Source: Sphingomonas sp. SUN019 (GTDB lineage: Bacteria; Pseudomonadota; Alphaproteobacteria; Sphingomonadales; Sphingomonadaceae). Taken from it: a stretch of 64,000 nt of DNA. The translations under genes and the position numbers were made by a program. Below the pieces are notes generated by a model. The model saw only the letters and a list, made by a program, of their open reading frames with translations, was not told the DNA's origin and made no database searches. Positions 62,202-64,000 of this stretch are shown piece after piece (the stretch's first letter is position 1; each line of letters opens with the position of its first letter). Location of the stretch: contig NZ_CP096971.1 of assembly GCF_024758705.1 (NCBI RefSeq), forward strand, positions 2,819,501 to 2,883,500, given 5' to 3'.

Positions 62202-64000
62202 GCGGGGTTATGCTTGGTCAGGAACGCCTCCATCGCCTCCAGGAACGACTGACGGTCCTCGGCGCGGCTGAAATGATGATCGGCGAGCGGCTGTTCAAGG
62301 TATTCGACCGGCTTGCCCGCCTTGCGCAGCTTCTGCACCAAGGCGCGCGACTGCCGCACCGGCACCACGCGATCCTTGGCACCATGCACGACCAGCAGCG
62401 GGATCGTGAACTGTTCGGGATAGTTGACCGGCGACACCGCGGCGAGATCGGGCGCCTGCTTGCGCATCCAGTCCTTGCGCGCGCCCGCGCCCAGGAAGCG
62501 CCCGTCATAGCGCATCATCGCGTTGAGATCGGACACGCCGGCATAAGCGATCGCACAGCGAAACAGCGGGCCGTCGCGCTGCGCCGCGCGCTCCGCGGCG
62601 TAACCGCCGTAGGATGCGCCGACCATGCATACGCGCTTCGGATCGGCGATGCCCTGCGCCGCCAGCGAAGTGACCGCATCGTTCAGGTCGTCCTGCATCG
62701 CCAGGCCCCATTGCCCTTCACCCTTGGCGGTGAACGGCGTGCCATAGCCCGACGACCCGCGATAATTGGGCTGGACCACCGCATAGCCTCGGTCGGCCAG
62801 GAACTGCGTCCACCAATCCCATTCCTCGGTATCGCGCGCGAACGGGCCGCCATGCGGCAGGACGATCAGCGGCAATCCGGTCTTGCGCCCCTTGGGCAGG
62901 GTGAGGACCGCTGCGATCTCCAGCCCGTCGCGCGCCTTGTACCGGATCGTGCGGACCGGATGCAGCCGGCGGCTGCGGAAGGTTTCGTTGGTGAAGGCGA
63001 GCGAATCGAGCACGCCCGCCTTGCGATCGAACAACAGCAGCAGCCCCGGCGCTTCGGCGCTGCCCGCGCGGACGATCGCGCGCTGATGATCGCGGCTGAG
63101 CGAGACGACCCGCACCGTCGCGCCCTTCACCAGCTTTCCCGCTTCCGCCTCCAGCGCAGCGACGTCGGGGTCGGTCCAGCGGATCGCGGGCGCCTCCTCG
63201 TTCACCCGCACGCCGAGCAGGCGATAACCGGTATGGTCGGTTTCCAGCCCGCCGATGTCGTATCTCTTGCTGGCGAACAATTGCTTGCCGCGTTCCAGCG
63301 TCGTCAGGTCGAAATCGTACAACGCGCTGAGCCCGGCATCGTCGTCGGCGATCATCAGCGCCTTGTCGCCACCCGGCAGGAACAGGGCGGGCGCCATCAC
63401 GGCGTCGTCGCGCGTTTTCGCACGATCGATCACGCGGAACGATTTGTCCGTCGCCGGACGGTAGAGGACGCGGGTCGCGCGGCCATCGGCGCTGTGCCCG
63501 ATGCCCATGCGCACGATGCCGTCGCCGTCGGCGTACCATTGCCGTACGCCCTCATGCGCATCCAGCACGCGCCGCCGCTTGCCCGTGGAGACGTCGAATT
63601 CGTCGATCCGCGGCCAATATCCGGGGTCGCTCAGATAGATCGACGTCTGATACGACAGCAATATCCGCGGGCTGCCGTCATGCGCGGTCCAGATCACGTC
63701 GTCGGCATCCTGCCCCGCCTGCGTGGCCGCGAACTTCACGATTTTCGTGTCTTTCGCATTCACGCCGAACGCGCGCGTTATGTACCAATCGTCGCCCTGC
63801 ACATCGGTGGTCTGTCCGATGCCGATCACCAGCCAGTCGTCGTTGACCCAGCGCCACCAGTTGAGGTCGTTGTCGCCCAGCGCGACCATGCGTTTGGGGC
63901 TGCCGTCGACTGGCAGGATCGCGAAATATTGTGTTCCTCTGATCGCGATCTTGGCCGCGATCTGAGTCCCGTCGGGCGACAGCGTGGGGTTCTCGACCAG
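62198..64000 (-). CDS. S9 family peptidase (prolyl oligopeptidase type), 5' truncated by window edge
   Basis: The frame is open to the right edge (upstream codons read [15 protein letters not shown] before the internal ATG at 63889), so the gene starts outside. About 600 residues are visible. The C-terminal alpha/beta hydrolase has the nucleophile in [10 protein letters not shown], the Asp in HGAKDRVVP and the His in [10 protein letters not shown]; the upstream part is a beta-propeller with repeated DG and WTxD segments. It cleaves dipeptides or oligopeptides, probably in the periplasm, though the signal peptide would lie outside. The stop overlaps trhO by 4 bp (GTGA). Confidence 0.93.
   Translation of the reverse strand: MVENPTLSPDGTQIAAKIAIRGTQYFAILPVDGSPKRMVALGDNDLNWWRWVNDDWLVIGIGQTTDVQGDDWYITRAFGVNAKDTKIVKFAATQAGQDADDVIWTAHDGSPRILLSYQTSIYLSDPGYWPRIDEFDVSTGKRRRVLDAHEGVRQWYADGDGIVRMGIGHSADGRATRVLYRPATDKSFRVIDRAKTRDDAVMAPALFLPGGDKALMIADDDAGLSALYDFDLTTLERGKQLFASKRYDIGGLETDHTGYRLLGVRVNEEAPAIRWTDPDVAALEAEAGKLVKGATVRVVSLSRDHQRAIVRAGSAEAPGLLLLFDRKAGVLDSLAFTNETFRSRRLHPVRTIRYKARDGLEIAAVLTLPKGRKTGLPLIVLPHGGPFARDTEEWDWWTQFLADRGYAVVQPNYRGSSGYGTPFTAKGEGQWGLAMQDDLNDAVTSLAAQGIADPKRVCMVGASYGGYAAERAAQRDGPLFRCAIAYAGVSDLNAMMRYDGRFLGAGARKDWMRKQAPDLAAVSPVNYPEQFTIPLLVVHGAKDRVVPVRQSRALVQKLRKAGKPVEYLEQPLADHHFSRAEDRQSFLEAMEAFLTKHNPA

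Noticed and set aside
1..64000. CRISPR arrays, tRNA or rRNA genes, insertion sequences, prophage
   Set aside because: No regularly spaced repeats with spacers, no tRNA or rRNA signatures apart from the tRNA-like part of tmRNA, and no transposase or phage genes were seen.

Overview
The window is GC-rich, almost gapless alphaproteobacterial chromosome, most likely from a sphingomonad (Sphingomonas or a close relative). This rests on the circularly permuted two-piece tmRNA with the tag ANDNEALAIAA, the proA-nadD-rsfS-rlmH-envC-like gene order, the sphingan-type priming sugar transferase and the family of GC-rich intergenic palindromes. No rRNA, tRNA, CRISPR array, transposase or prophage gene was seen.

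Positions 1-20200 are an accessory exopolysaccharide and secondary-metabolism locus. Two GT2 glycosyltransferases lead into a tightly coupled (+) strand operon: a 98-aa exported orphan, a 1540-aa NRPS (formyltransferase, half condensation domain, adenylation domain interrupted by a MupA/Atu3671-type luciferase-like monooxygenase, PCP), a 2163-aa PKS (KS-AT-KR-DH-ACP-TE, with a Cys nucleophile in the TE), a third GT2 and an Sfp-type phosphopantetheinyl transferase. Successive genes overlap by 4 bp (GTGA or ATGA). On the opposite strand lie the priming polyprenyl-phosphate sugar transferase, two tandem single-domain LuxR-type regulators, a methyltransferase overlapping a VirK/YbjX (DUF535) gene, and a GT4. 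The chemistry suggests one N-formylated, possibly oxidised amino acid extended by one malonyl unit to an enoyl product. Its placement among polysaccharide genes suggests a glycosylated or glycan-linked product. This is the most novel system in the window.

Positions 20300-33700 hold an Rrf2 regulator, tmRNA, acyl-CoA dehydrogenase and SDR genes with a GPH-type transporter, a CHAP hydrolase, msrB and the conserved proA-nadD-rsfS-rlmH-envC-like block. A ParD/ParE-like toxin-antitoxin pair has been inserted into that block and is translationally coupled to nadD.

Positions 33700-47250 hold a complete RND efflux operon with a divergent TetR gene and a visible operator, a TANGO2-like gene that appears to have lost its stop codon and runs antisense into metC, then sseA, queF and a GT4/GH130 pair for an oligosaccharide of probable beta-mannoside type.

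Positions 47250-64000 begin with a repeat-rich intergenic stretch and two orphan genes. Then come an OPT transporter with a terminator-like hairpin in its leader, homoserine dehydrogenase, envelope lipoproteins (one with an MliC domain), a Bcr/CflA efflux pump, rluE, a large metzincin-like protein without a visible signal peptide, an ABC-F protein, trhO and an S9 peptidase cut by the right edge.
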